64,000 nt of DNA from Gammaproteobacteria bacterium. GTDB lineage: Bacteria > Pseudomonadota > Gammaproteobacteria > Nevskiales > Nevskiaceae. Shown here piece by piece: positions 37,223 through 46,736 of this stretch; the stretch's first letter is position 1; each line of letters starts with the position of its first letter. The translations under genes were made by a program, and so were the position numbers. The stretch covers positions 1 to 64,000 of the forward strand of contig JAPLSB010000015.1 of NCBI GenBank assembly GCA_026398875.1. The letters are read 5' to 3'. The notes beneath the pieces are model-generated. The model had not been told where the DNA came from and did not search any database. It saw only the letters and a list, made by a program, of their open reading frames with translations.

Positions 37223-38137
37223 TCAGGCTGCAGCGGCGGTGGCGCTGCGCTGTTCGCGGCGGCGCTGGCTTGGCACTTCAACCGGACGCGCGGCCTGGGC
37301 GCCGAGCAGCACGGCGTGCAGTTCGGAACCGAAGTTGCGGACCTGCTCCAGCGCCGACTTGTTGCGGCGAACCAGCCAGTTGTAGCCAAGCACGGCCGGC
37401 ACGGCGACCGCGAGGCCGATGGCAGTCATGATCAGCGCTTCGCCAACAGGGCCAGCGACCTTGTCGATCGACGCCTGGCCGGCAATGCCGATCGCGGTCA
37501 GCGCGTGGTAGATGCCCCAGACCGTGCCGAACAGGCCCACGAATGGCGCCGTCGAACCGACCGTGGCCAGAAACGCGAGGCCGCTCTGCAGCCGGCTTTG
37601 CACCGCATCGATCGCACGCTGGATCGACACTTGGGTCCACTCGTTGAGGTTGATATGCGCATGCAGGCCGCGATGCCGTTCGGTGGCATCGGCACCGGCG
37701 CGGGCAATGAACCGGTAGGCGCTGATCTCTTCAAGCGTTTCGATGGCTTCCGGCACTGCGCCGGCAGACCAGAAGGTTTCGGCAGCGCGACGGCCCTGGC
37801 GGTTCAGGCGGGTCTGTTCCCAGAGCTTGGTGAACAGCACATACCAGCTGCCGACCGACATGATCAGCAGGATCGCCAGGGTCGCCTTGGCAACGACGTC
37901 GCCGCCTTTCCACAAGGCATCGAGGCCATAGGGGTTGTCAACCGATTCGGTGGCAGCGGCTGCGGCCAAAGGCGCAGCCGGTGCGGCTGCGGATGCAGGG
38001 GCAACGGTAGCGTTGGCTTCAGCAGCGGTTGATGCCGGTGCGCTGGCGGCTGCGGCGTCTTGCGCCTGCAAGCTGGTCGAGGCAAGGCCGAGCAGCAGCG
38101 CGGCGACGAAAATACGGGAGGTGCTGGAGTGGAGCAT
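37223..38137 (-). CDS. exbB: TonB-system motor subunit ExbB (MotA/TolQ family)
   Basis: A 304-residue ExbB with an N-terminal signal (MLHSSTSRIFVAALLLGLAS) and an Ala-rich periplasmic stretch, then three membrane helices: ATLAILLIMSVGSWYVLFT, GLAFLATVGSTAPFVGLFGTVWGIYHA in two pieces, and ALIMTAIGLAVAVPAVLGYN. The TAPFVGLFGTVWGI segment is the family signature. It forms the proton-driven motor with ExbD. The ATG at 38137 gives the signal peptide; the frame continues upstream over tonB without meaning. Confidence 0.92.
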   Translation of the reverse strand: MLHSSTSRIFVAALLLGLASTSLQAQDAAAASAPASTAAEANATVAPASAAAPAAPLAAAAATESVDNPYGLDALWKGGDVVAKATLAILLIMSVGSWYVLFTKLWEQTRLNRQGRRAAETFWSAGAVPEAIETLEEISAYRFIARAGADATERHRGLHAHINLNEWTQVSIQRAIDAVQSRLQSGLAFLATVGSTAPFVGLFGTVWGIYHALTAIGIAGQASIDKVAGPVGEALIMTAIGLAVAVPAVLGYNWLVRRNKSALEQVRNFGSELHAVLLGAQAARPVEVPSQRRREQRSATAAAA

Positions 38138-38193
38138 GGGGGTATCTCTCTGGTGATTGGAGGGGGTTGCCGAGGGGCTGCGGCGCGAACGGC

Positions 38194-38823
38194 TCAGCCG
38201 AAGGTGAAGGCGAACGGCACGCGGACCCGGACATCGTGGCCCTGACCGTTGCAGCGGAACTCGGCAACCGCGCGGGTGGCCGTGCTGGTGAAGATCGAAC
38301 TGGTACTGCTGATCGCGGTGACATCGCGGACGCTGCCATCGGCACCCACTGTGAACTCCACCAGCACCTTGCCGGACAGGCCCATGCGCTCGGCCTGTAT
38401 CGGGTACGGCACGCGGGCGCGCACCTGGTCTGAGTTCGGGCAGGCCACGGCGGCGTTGACGATCGGCGCCGGTGCCGGCACGGCTGGTGCAGCCGGCGGT
38501 GGTTCGGGTGCTGGCTCCGGGCTGCTGGTGATGGTGGCGGTCTGCACTGGCGCTTCGACGACCACTTCGGCGGGTGGAACATAAGACGGTGGCGGCGCTG
38601 TGCGCGGCTGCACCCGTACCTGTTTCGGCGGCGGCGGTGGTGGCGGCGGCGGCAGCGGCTTGATCTCTTCGATCACGCTGACCGTCAGTGGCTGCTTCAG
38701 CACATCGACCACCTTGTGGGCAAGGCCGGTCGCCAGCGCCCAAGCGACGATCAGATGCAGGCCGACGACGGCCGCCAGGCCGGTGAGGTTCTTTCGGGGT
38801 TCGGGATACGCGGTGTAGTTCAC
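38194..38823 (-). CDS. tonB: Energy transducer TonB
   Basis: A 209-residue TonB. An N-terminal anchor (LTGLAAVVGLHLIVAWALATGL) with the conserved histidine is followed by a proline-rich spacer with a run of ten prolines, then the C-terminal domain with YPIQAERMGLSGKVLVEF and GADGSVRDVTAISS, which contacts the TonB box of receptors. First gene of the operon, with exbB 56 bp downstream. Probably energises the receptor encoded at 30335, among others. Confidence 0.92.
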   Translation of the reverse strand: MNYTAYPEPRKNLTGLAAVVGLHLIVAWALATGLAHKVVDVLKQPLTVSVIEEIKPLPPPPPPPPPKQVRVQPRTAPPPSYVPPAEVVVEAPVQTATITSSPEPAPEPPPAAPAVPAPAPIVNAAVACPNSDQVRARVPYPIQAERMGLSGKVLVEFTVGADGSVRDVTAISSTSSIFTSTATRAVAEFRCNGQGHDVRVRVPFAFTFG

Positions 38824-39430
38824 TGGACTTCAAGCTCTGGTTCGACGGGTGTCCTGCGTGGCAGGGTCATGCCGGAAACGTGGCCGCTGGCATTTGCGTC
38901 GGAAAAGAGGGCACGGCGTGTGCCAAGTCCGGAAATGGAGCGATCATCAGCAGACAAGTCGCTGAGTGCGGATGGATTTATGGAGTTATCCATGCGCCGG
39001 CCAAGCCGTCGAAGCCGCATCGGGCTTGCTTGCTAGCCAGCAGCCTGCTGCGAGCTGCTGCTGCAATTTAAGCAGTGCAGTGCTGCTGCTGCGAATGGAT
39101 TAAGCATATTCATTGCAGTCATCGGAGCTGCAGCGGAGCGAGCGCAAGCCACTGAAGGAGCAGGAAGTTATGGAACAAGCAAAGAAGCATTTGCTTGCAG
39201 TCGGCCGGGCTTAAACAAATGCGAATTACGTCCAATCCAGCGCTGCGGCCTGGTGAATAATCCACTTCGGAACAAGTCGGCGCCAGCGTTGGGAACGCAA
39301 CGGAAGCGGACGGCCAGCGAGCCATTGTCAGCACAATGGACTCCGAATTCTTTCGTTATGCGCAGGCGCCGGACGTAGAGTCCGCCACCGCGAAGCCGGG
39401 TAGGGTGGTTTCATCAGGGAGAGCGGGACC
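38824..39430. other. Divergent intergenic region between tonB and the sigma-54 activator
   Basis: About 600 bp without a believable gene; composition is lower in GC than nearby genes. It must hold the tonB promoter and that of the regulator. Short inverted repeats are present (for example TGGAT-N10-ATCCA near 38974 and GAAT/ATTC around 39095), and there is a CTG/GCTGCTG-rich patch near 39045-39090. No sigma-54 -24/-12 element or Fur box was identified with confidence. Confidence 0.4.
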
Positions 39431-40534
<1,104 letters not shown>

Positions 40535-40592
40535 TGCCGCACCGGCCCGCATGGCGTCCACAGACTCAGACAACCCGCAGGAGAGACACACG

Positions 40593-41072
40593 ATGACTCG
40601 CAAGACCCGGCCACTGACCTGGCTGCTCGCCGCCGCACTGGTGGCCCCCGCGCTGGCTGGCGCGCAGCAGCCGGTTGCCGCCGCTGCTGGCAGCGCCGCG
40701 CAGGCGGAGCAGGCCTGGAAGCACAAGGTGCAGCGGCTCGACCGCAGCCAGCTTGACGCCTTGCTGGCGCGGCCTGATCAGCTGCTGCTGATCGATGTGC
40801 GCCGTCCGGACGAACTGGCAAGCAAGGGCCGCTTCCCGGTGTACCTGAACATCCAGGCCGACGAGCTGGCGAACAGCCTGAAGTTCATTCCGAAGGATCG
40901 TGCGCTGGTCACCGTGTCGAACCATGCCGGCCGCGCCGGCGTCGCGGGTGACCTGCTGGCTGCCAAGGGGTTCAAGGTGGCCGGTGCGATTGGTGTTGCC
41001 AACTATCTTGAACAGGGCGGGCGCTGGGCGCTGGCGGCAACGGCCGAGCCGGCTGGCGTGGCCAAGCCCTGA
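40593..41072 (+). CDS. Exported rhodanese-fold protein without catalytic cysteine
   Basis: A 159-residue protein with a signal peptide (LTWLLAAALVAPALAGAQQ). The rhodanese fold is visible as LLLIDVRRPDELASKG and RALVTVSNHAGRAGVAGDLLAAKGF. The active-site loop that normally reads CRxGxR has N110-H-A-G here, so the sulfur-carrying cysteine is missing and the protein cannot act as a sulfurtransferase. It may bind a ligand or partner. The ATG follows AGGAGAGACACACG, 58 bp after the broken sigma-54 activator, same strand. Confidence 0.82.
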   Translation: MTRKTRPLTWLLAAALVAPALAGAQQPVAAAAGSAAQAEQAWKHKVQRLDRSQLDALLARPDQLLLIDVRRPDELASKGRFPVYLNIQADELANSLKFIPKDRALVTVSNHAGRAGVAGDLLAAKGFKVAGAIGVANYLEQGGRWALAATAEPAGVAKP

Positions 41073-41170
41073 GCAGCCGCTGCTGAACCCGCCCGGTGTC
41101 GTCGCGGTGATCGTGACGACGCCGGGCGGTGCTACCGTTTGCCGGTTTCGCCCTTTCGACGAGCACGGCC

Positions 41171-42094
41171 ATGACGGTTCCGCACCCCTATTCCATCGGT
41201 ATCCCCGGCACGCCCTGGGCGGCGCCGGAAGTCGCGCTCTGGTGCGCGCGGCAGCAGATCCAGCGTTGTTATCGCGACGATGTGCTGCCGGTGATCGAAC
41301 GCCTGCGCAGCCGCTTCGAGGTCATCGAGTACGGCCGGCTTGATCACGACCCGGCGCGCTATCCGCTGCTGGCGCTGCGCAGCCGCAACTGGCACGACCC
41401 GCTGCCGACGGTGCTGGTCACCGGTGGCGTGCATGGCTACGAAACCAGTGGCGTGCACGGCGCGCTGCGCTTTGCCGAGCAGCAGGCACAGGTCTATGCC
41501 GGCCGCATCAATCTGCTGATCGCGCCCTGCGTCAGCCCCTGGGCCTACGAAACGATCCAGCGCTGGAACATCCACGCCGTCGATCCGAACCGTTCGTTCC
41601 GCGATGGCGGTACTGCGCAGGAAGCGCTTGCGCTGATGGCGCTGGTGGCGCCGATCCGCGACCACGTGCAGCTGCATGTCGATCTGCACGAAACCACCGA
41701 CACCGACGAATCCGAATTCGGCCCGGCGCGCGCTGCCCGCGACGGCAAGCCATACACGCCGGGCGTGATTCCGGACGGCTTCTATCTGGTTGATGACAGC
41801 GAGCAGCCGACGCCTGCGTTCCAGCAGGCGGTGATCGAGGCAGTGGCGAAAGTCACCCACATCGCCCCGGCCGATGCCGATGGCCAGATCATCGGCTCGC
41901 CGGTGGTGTCGCCCGGCGTGATCCGCTATCCGCTGCGCGCGCTCGGCCTGTGCGCTGGTATCACCGCTGCGCGCTACCGCACCACGACCGAGGTCTATCC
42001 GGACAGCCCGAGTGCAACACCGGAGCAGTGCATCGCTGCGCAGGTCGCGGCGGTCTGCGCGGCGATCGATTACCTGCTGGACGCTTCGCACTGA
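41171..42094 (+). CDS. M14-family zinc carboxypeptidase / succinylglutamate desuccinylase-like hydrolase
   Basis: A 307-residue metallohydrolase. The zinc pair HxxE is H88-GY-E91 in TGGVHGYETSG; the third ligand is in the HVQLHVDLHETTD block. NPNRSFRDG-like VDPNRSFRD matches the substrate-binding Arg/Asn motif of the M14 fold, and TTEVYPDS holds a plausible catalytic glutamate. No signal peptide, so cytoplasmic. The substrate (peptide or N-acyl amino acid) is unknown. The ATG at 41171 opens with MTVPHPYSIG; upstream codons are not family-like. Confidence 0.85.
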   Translation: MTVPHPYSIGIPGTPWAAPEVALWCARQQIQRCYRDDVLPVIERLRSRFEVIEYGRLDHDPARYPLLALRSRNWHDPLPTVLVTGGVHGYETSGVHGALRFAEQQAQVYAGRINLLIAPCVSPWAYETIQRWNIHAVDPNRSFRDGGTAQEALALMALVAPIRDHVQLHVDLHETTDTDESEFGPARAARDGKPYTPGVIPDGFYLVDDSEQPTPAFQQAVIEAVAKVTHIAPADADGQIIGSPVVSPGVIRYPLRALGLCAGITAARYRTTTEVYPDSPSATPEQCIAAQVAAVCAAIDYLLDASH

Positions 42095-42113
42095 GCAACG
42101 CCGGAGCCGGGCG

Positions 42114-44372
42114 ATGAGCGCCGTGATCGCCGTGCGCGAGCTGTGCGAGTTCGCTGCCAAGCGCGGTGACCTCGATCGCCGCTTCACGCCAGCGCCGAGT
42201 GCCGCGCAGGGCATGGCCGGCCATGTCCGCGTTGCCGGGCGGCGTGCCGGCGACTACGAGCGCGAGATCACGCTGAGCGGCGCAATCGGCGGCCTGCAGA
42301 TTCGCGGTCGTGCCGATGGCTACGACCCGCAGCTGCACCGGCTGGAGGAGATCAAGACCCATCGCGGCGATGTCGCGCGGATTCCCGACAACCACCGTCA
42401 TCTGCATTGGGCGCAGCTGAAGGTCTACGGCGCGCTGTTTTGTGCTGCGCGCGACTGCGAAGCGATCGACCTTGCGCTGGTCTACTTCAACGTCGACGAC
42501 GAAGCCGAAATCGTGCTCGACGCATCGGCAACAAAGACCGAGCTGTTGGCCTGGGTCGAAGCGCTAGCCGCCGACTACCTGGCCTGGGCCGCGCAGGAAG
42601 CCGCGCACCGGGCGCGCCGCAATGCTGCGATCGACGCGCTTCGCTTCCCGCATGCCGCGTTCAATGCCGGCCAGCGCGGGCTGGCCAATGCGGTGTTCCG
42701 CGCCGCCCGCCACGGCACGGCGCTGATGGCGCAGGCGCCGACCGGCATCGGCAAGACCGTCGGCACGCTGTTCCCGGCGCTGAAAGCGATGGCTCATGCG
42801 CCGATCGACAAACTCTACTTCCTCACGGCGAAATCGCCTGGACGGCAGGTCGCGCTCGATGCGCTGGCGCTGATCCGGCCGGCCGATGGCGAACCGGCGC
42901 TGCGGGTGCTGGAACTGCTGTCGCGCGACAAGAGCTGCGTGAACCCGGACAAGCGCTGCAACGGCGAATCCTGCCCGCTGGCGAAAGGCTTCTACGACCG
43001 CTTGCCGGCCGCCCGTACAGCGGCCGTCGAGGTATCGCCGCTGACCCAGGACAGCTTGCGCAACGTCGCCGCCCGGCACTCGGTCTGCCCGTATTACCTC
43101 GGCCAGGAAATGGTGCGCTGGGCCGATGTCGTGGTCGGCGACTACAACTACTTTTTCGATGGCAGCGCGATCCTGTCGGCGCTGCAGATGCTCAACGAAT
43201 GGCAGGTGACGGTGCTCGTCGACGAGGCTCACAACCTGGTCGATCGCGCGCGCGACATGTATTCGCTGACCTTGGACGAAGAGGCACTACGCGCCGCGAT
43301 CCGCGTCGCACCCGGCAGCCTGAAACCTTCACTGCGGCGCGTCGGCAAGGCGCTGTCCGATCTCGCCAACGGCGAAGCCTTTGTTGGTGATGCGCGTTAC
43401 GCGGTGCTCGATGGCGTGCCGGATGGGCTGGGTAGTGCGCTGTCCGAATTCATCGGCAATGCCAGCCGGCTGCTGGCCGAATCGCGCGACGAGTTCGCGG
43501 CCGAGCTGCAGCAGTTCTATTTCGACGCGATCGGTTACACGCGGCTGGCCGAAGTGTTCGGCAGCCATTCGATGATCGACGTGACGCTGGACGAGCCGGA
43601 CACGACGCGCCTTTCGATCCGCAACATCGTGCCGGCGCCGTTTCTGAAGCCGCGCTTCGAAGCCGCGCACGGCGCGGTGATTTTTTCGGCGACCTTGAAC
43701 CCGCCGGCCTACTACCGCGACCTGCTCGGCCTGCCGGAAGCGGCACCGTGGCTCGATGTGCCGTCGCCGTTCGCAGCGGAGCAATTGAGCGTGCGCATCG
43801 CTCGCCATGTCTCGACCCGCTTCGATCGCCGCGAGGCGTCGCTGGCGCCGATCGTCGAACTGATCGCCGCGCAGTACGCCGAGCAGCCGGGCAACTATCT
43901 GGCGTTCTTTTCCAGCTTCGACTATCTGGAACGGACGCTGGCCAGCCTGCGCGCGGCGCATTCGGAACTGCCGGTCTGGGCACAGGCGCGACGGATGGAC
44001 GAGCCTGCCCGTCAGGCCTTCCTCGACCGCTTTGCCGCCACCGGTCGCGGCATCGGTTTCGCCGTGCTCGGCGGCGTGTTTTCCGAAGGCATCGACTTGC
44101 CGGGCCAGCGGCTGATCGGTGCCTTCGTGGTCACGCTCGGGATCCCGCAAGTCAATCCGGTGAACGAGCAGATGCAGACGCGGATGGAAGCGCTGTTCGG
44201 CGCCGGGTATGCGTACACCTATCTGTATCCGGGGCTGCGCAAGGTCGTGCAGGCCGCTGGCCGCGTGATCCGCCATCGCGATGATCGCGGCACGGTCTGG
44301 CTGATCGATCCGCGCTACGCCCGGCCGGATGTGCAGGCGCTGCTGCCATCGTGGTGGATGCTGCAGCCGTAG
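42114..44372 (+). CDS. Rad3/XPD-type Fe-S DNA helicase with N-terminal PD-(D/E)XK nuclease domain
   Basis: A 752-residue DNA repair enzyme. The N-terminal 110 residues have the Cas4/RecB-like nuclease pattern: D68 in GRADGYD, E79-I-K81 in LEEIKTHRG, and Q101/Y105 in WAQLKVYG. The helicase part has Walker A APTGIGKT (K214), an iron-sulfur cluster set C275, C282, C287, C325, the DEAH box D370-H373, then GGVFSEGIDLPG and QAAGRVIRHRDDRG. It should unwind DNA 5' to 3' and possibly cut it. The ATG at 42114 lies 19 bp after the M14 gene. Related helicases often neighbour a VRR-NUC gene; none is seen here. Confidence 0.9.
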   Translation: MSAVIAVRELCEFAAKRGDLDRRFTPAPSAAQGMAGHVRVAGRRAGDYEREITLSGAIGGLQIRGRADGYDPQLHRLEEIKTHRGDVARIPDNHRHLHWAQLKVYGALFCAARDCEAIDLALVYFNVDDEAEIVLDASATKTELLAWVEALAADYLAWAAQEAAHRARRNAAIDALRFPHAAFNAGQRGLANAVFRAARHGTALMAQAPTGIGKTVGTLFPALKAMAHAPIDKLYFLTAKSPGRQVALDALALIRPADGEPALRVLELLSRDKSCVNPDKRCNGESCPLAKGFYDRLPAARTAAVEVSPLTQDSLRNVAARHSVCPYYLGQEMVRWADVVVGDYNYFFDGSAILSALQMLNEWQVTVLVDEAHNLVDRARDMYSLTLDEEALRAAIRVAPGSLKPSLRRVGKALSDLANGEAFVGDARYAVLDGVPDGLGSALSEFIGNASRLLAESRDEFAAELQQFYFDAIGYTRLAEVFGSHSMIDVTLDEPDTTRLSIRNIVPAPFLKPRFEAAHGAVIFSATLNPPAYYRDLLGLPEAAPWLDVPSPFAAEQLSVRIARHVSTRFDRREASLAPIVELIAAQYAEQPGNYLAFFSSFDYLERTLASLRAAHSELPVWAQARRMDEPARQAFLDRFAATGRGIGFAVLGGVFSEGIDLPGQRLIGAFVVTLGIPQVNPVNEQMQTRMEALFGAGYAYTYLYPGLRKVVQAAGRVIRHRDDRGTVWLIDPRYARPDVQALLPSWWMLQP

Positions 44373-44387
44373 CGGCTGCTGGCCGAC

Positions 44388-45290
44388 TTACAGCACCAGA
44401 CGGCTTTCGAAGTGCCGGTGCGCGCCAGTCACCGGGTCGACGAACGACAGGCTGCGCGCCAGCAGTTTCAGTGGCCGGCTGTAGTCATCGAGCCGGTCAT
44501 CGCACAGCGTCGGGTACCAGAGATCATTGACGATCGGCATGCCGAGTGCCGCCATGTGCACGCGTAGCTGGTGCTTGCGACCGGTGTGCGGATGCAGGCG
44601 GTAGCGGCTGATCGCGCCGAGCGTCTCGATCAGCTCGATCCGCGTTTCGGTGTTCGCGACACCGTCGGCCTCGGTCATCCGGAAGAACGGCGTGCTTTCG
44701 ACCATCCGGCTGCGATGGATGATCGGGAAGGCCCGTTCGGCCAGCGTCGGCGCCAGCGCTTCGTAGGTCTTGTCGATGCGGCGGCCGGCGAACAGCGCGC
44801 TGTAGGCGCCGCGAGTCTCGGCATTGACCGAGAACAGCACCAGCCCGGCGGTGGCGCGATCGAGCCGATGCAGCGGAATCAGGTCGTCGAGCCCGGTCTG
44901 CTGCTTCAGCCGCACCAGCAGCGTTTCGCGCAGGAAGCGGCCGGATGGAATCGTCGGCAGGAAGTGCGGCTTGTCGGCGACCAGCAGATGCGCATCGCGA
45001 TGCAGGATCGTGGCCTCGAACGGAATCGGGGCTTCGACGGACAGGTCGCGGTAGTAGTGGATCAGCCGGCCGGGGCGGTATGGCGATGCCGGATCAAGGC
45101 GCTGGCCATCGGCATCGTGTACGCGGCCGTCGTGCATGCGCGCGGCCCAGATCGCGCGCGGCACTTCGGCAAAGCGCCGGCACAGGAAGTCGAGCAGCAG
45201 CGGCCAGTCGCCCGGCGGCAGGCGCACGCTGCTGGCGCCGATGCCATCGACGGTCGGCGGGCGGACGCTGTTTTCGGGAGCCCTGTTCAT
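44388..45290 (-). CDS. RluA-family pseudouridine synthase
   Basis: A 300-residue RNA pseudouridine synthase. The catalytic motif is PLHRLDRATAGLVLF with the essential Asp; ADKPHFLPTIPSG, FAGRRIDKTYEAL and HPHTGRKHQLRVHMAALG are in the usual order. An N-terminal S4-like part is reduced. It modifies rRNA or tRNA uridines; which site is unclear, as it is not a close match to RluC or RluD. Converges with the helicase gene with only 15 bp between the stops. Confidence 0.9.
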   Translation of the reverse strand: MNRAPENSVRPPTVDGIGASSVRLPPGDWPLLLDFLCRRFAEVPRAIWAARMHDGRVHDADGQRLDPASPYRPGRLIHYYRDLSVEAPIPFEATILHRDAHLLVADKPHFLPTIPSGRFLRETLLVRLKQQTGLDDLIPLHRLDRATAGLVLFSVNAETRGAYSALFAGRRIDKTYEALAPTLAERAFPIIHRSRMVESTPFFRMTEADGVANTETRIELIETLGAISRYRLHPHTGRKHQLRVHMAALGMPIVNDLWYPTLCDDRLDDYSRPLKLLARSLSFVDPVTGAHRHFESRLVL

Positions 45291-45380
45291 CGCCGCGATT
45301 GTGAGCGTTTCCTGCTGCGGCGATCACCGATCGGCCCGATAATACGGATCCATACCGTTTCCTGTCGCAAGCCCGCCGCC

Positions 45381-46388
45381 ATGATTCGCAAGTCGTCCGT
45401 CGTTGCTGCCGTCGCGCTGGCTGCTGTTGCGTTCGCGGTGCTGCATGAGTCGCCTGCTGCGAAGCTTGCGCGCCTGCAGTCGCGCTACGGCGCAGTCGCT
45501 GCCGAACTCGGCGCGGCCTGTCCGTATGCGGCGCCCGAAGACCGGCTTGCGTTCGATCGCTGCCGCAAGTCGCTGTTTGGCGAATCCCGGCTGCGCGCCG
45601 AGCTGCCGGAGCGGATGCTTTGGGGCCGCGCCCGCGGCAAGCCGCTGAAGGACACGCCGCTGACCGAGTTCGCACCGGATGTCTACGCCGGCCTGTACGC
45701 GCCGCTGTTCATGTTCGAAGGCCGCGCCGAAGTGAGCTATGACGAAGGCGAACGGCTCTACAAGGCGACGCTGCCGGTGCGCTTCCGCAACCGGCTGGCG
45801 CCCGGTCTGTTCCCGTATCCGTTCTGGCACGACAAGACCAAATGGGGCGCTTACCAGTCGGCGACGGCGCTGGTGTTCTATCTCCGCCCCGGCGATGGCC
45901 GGATCAAGGCTGCGCAGTTCCAGCCCGGCGTGGTCGATGCCGCGCTGGCAGCACAGGTCGACAGCGATGTCGCCGCATTCGACGGCCAGTGGCTGTGGAC
46001 CGATGCCGAAGGCCGTACCCAGCCGCAGGTGACGCTGTTCGATGGCTTGTACGACGCGGCCAATCCGCATCTGCAGCAGATCGACAGCCGCTACCGCGAA
46101 CTGGCGCTGGAACTGCGCGAAGGCGAGTGCAACGACTGCCACGTGCCGCGCAACCCGAAGAAGATCGAACGCCTGGTGCTGCTGCAGACGCCGGCCCATG
46201 CCGCCGGCGAGATCAAGCGGATCCTGCGTTCGGTGCGCAGCGGCGAAATGCCCGAAGACGAGAACGGCCACGAAAAGCCGCTGCCGCCAGCGGTCAAGGC
46301 CCGTCTGCTGGCCAAGGCCGAGGCCTTCGATGCGGTGCTGAGCGAGGCGCGGGCCTGGGAAGCGAACAAGGCCGCCACGCGGCGCTGA
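45381..46388 (+). CDS. Hypothetical exported protein with one haem c motif
   Basis: A 335-residue protein that I cannot place in a named family. It has an N-terminal signal or anchor (SSVVAAVALAAVAFAVL) and a single CNDCH haem motif at about residue 251 in REGECNDCHVPRNPKK, with the KKIERLVLLQTPAHA helix behind it. The ATG at 45381 follows the start of the divergent pseudouridine synthase by 90 bp. The long middle section (PYPFWHDKTKWGAYQSATALVF in part) is not like a cytochrome and may be a binding domain. Confidence 0.75.
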   Translation: MIRKSSVVAAVALAAVAFAVLHESPAAKLARLQSRYGAVAAELGAACPYAAPEDRLAFDRCRKSLFGESRLRAELPERMLWGRARGKPLKDTPLTEFAPDVYAGLYAPLFMFEGRAEVSYDEGERLYKATLPVRFRNRLAPGLFPYPFWHDKTKWGAYQSATALVFYLRPGDGRIKAAQFQPGVVDAALAAQVDSDVAAFDGQWLWTDAEGRTQPQVTLFDGLYDAANPHLQQIDSRYRELALELREGECNDCHVPRNPKKIERLVLLQTPAHAAGEIKRILRSVRSGEMPEDENGHEKPLPPAVKARLLAKAEAFDAVLSEARAWEANKAATRR

Positions 46389-46736
46389 CGGCGGCGCGGC
46401 GGGCGGGATCCGGTCCGGCGTCCGCTGGCATCGGTGTTTGCGGGAAATCGCCTGTGTCGTCGTTCGGTCGCGATCGCGATTTCGGCCGCCAACCCGTGCT
46501 GTTTTCCCTTCCATCCGCCGCAGTACGGAGGCGTGCCGATTGCAGCGCAGCATTCGCTGCGCGAAGAAATATCAAACGGGTTCAGAGACTTGACTGCAGG
46601 GCGACAAGTCAACGCGTTGACAGCCGGGCGGGGCTATGAGTTCATACAAAACAGTCCGGACCGTATGTAACTAAGGTTACCGCGTCGGTGCTGAACGAAC
46701 CCCAACAACATGGCCGCTGCCCGGCCGGAGCCCGCG
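46389..46736. other. Promoter region of the acyl-CoA dehydrogenase operon
   Basis: A 348-bp gap with no credible gene. It contains TTGACA at 46617-46622 followed at a fitting distance by GTTCAT/TTCATA (weak -10), an inverted repeat TTGACT-N11-AGTCAA at 46589-46611, and the palindrome listed next. Together these suggest a regulated promoter for the operon at 46737. Confidence 0.4.
46667..46680. promoter_or_regulatory. Candidate operator GTAAC-TAAG-GTTAC
   Basis: A perfect 5+5 inverted repeat, 57-70 bp upstream of the acyl-CoA dehydrogenase ATG and just downstream of the possible promoter. Such positions often bind TetR/GntR regulators of fatty-acid genes; no cognate regulator is adjacent, so this is tentative. 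Confidence 0.35.
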
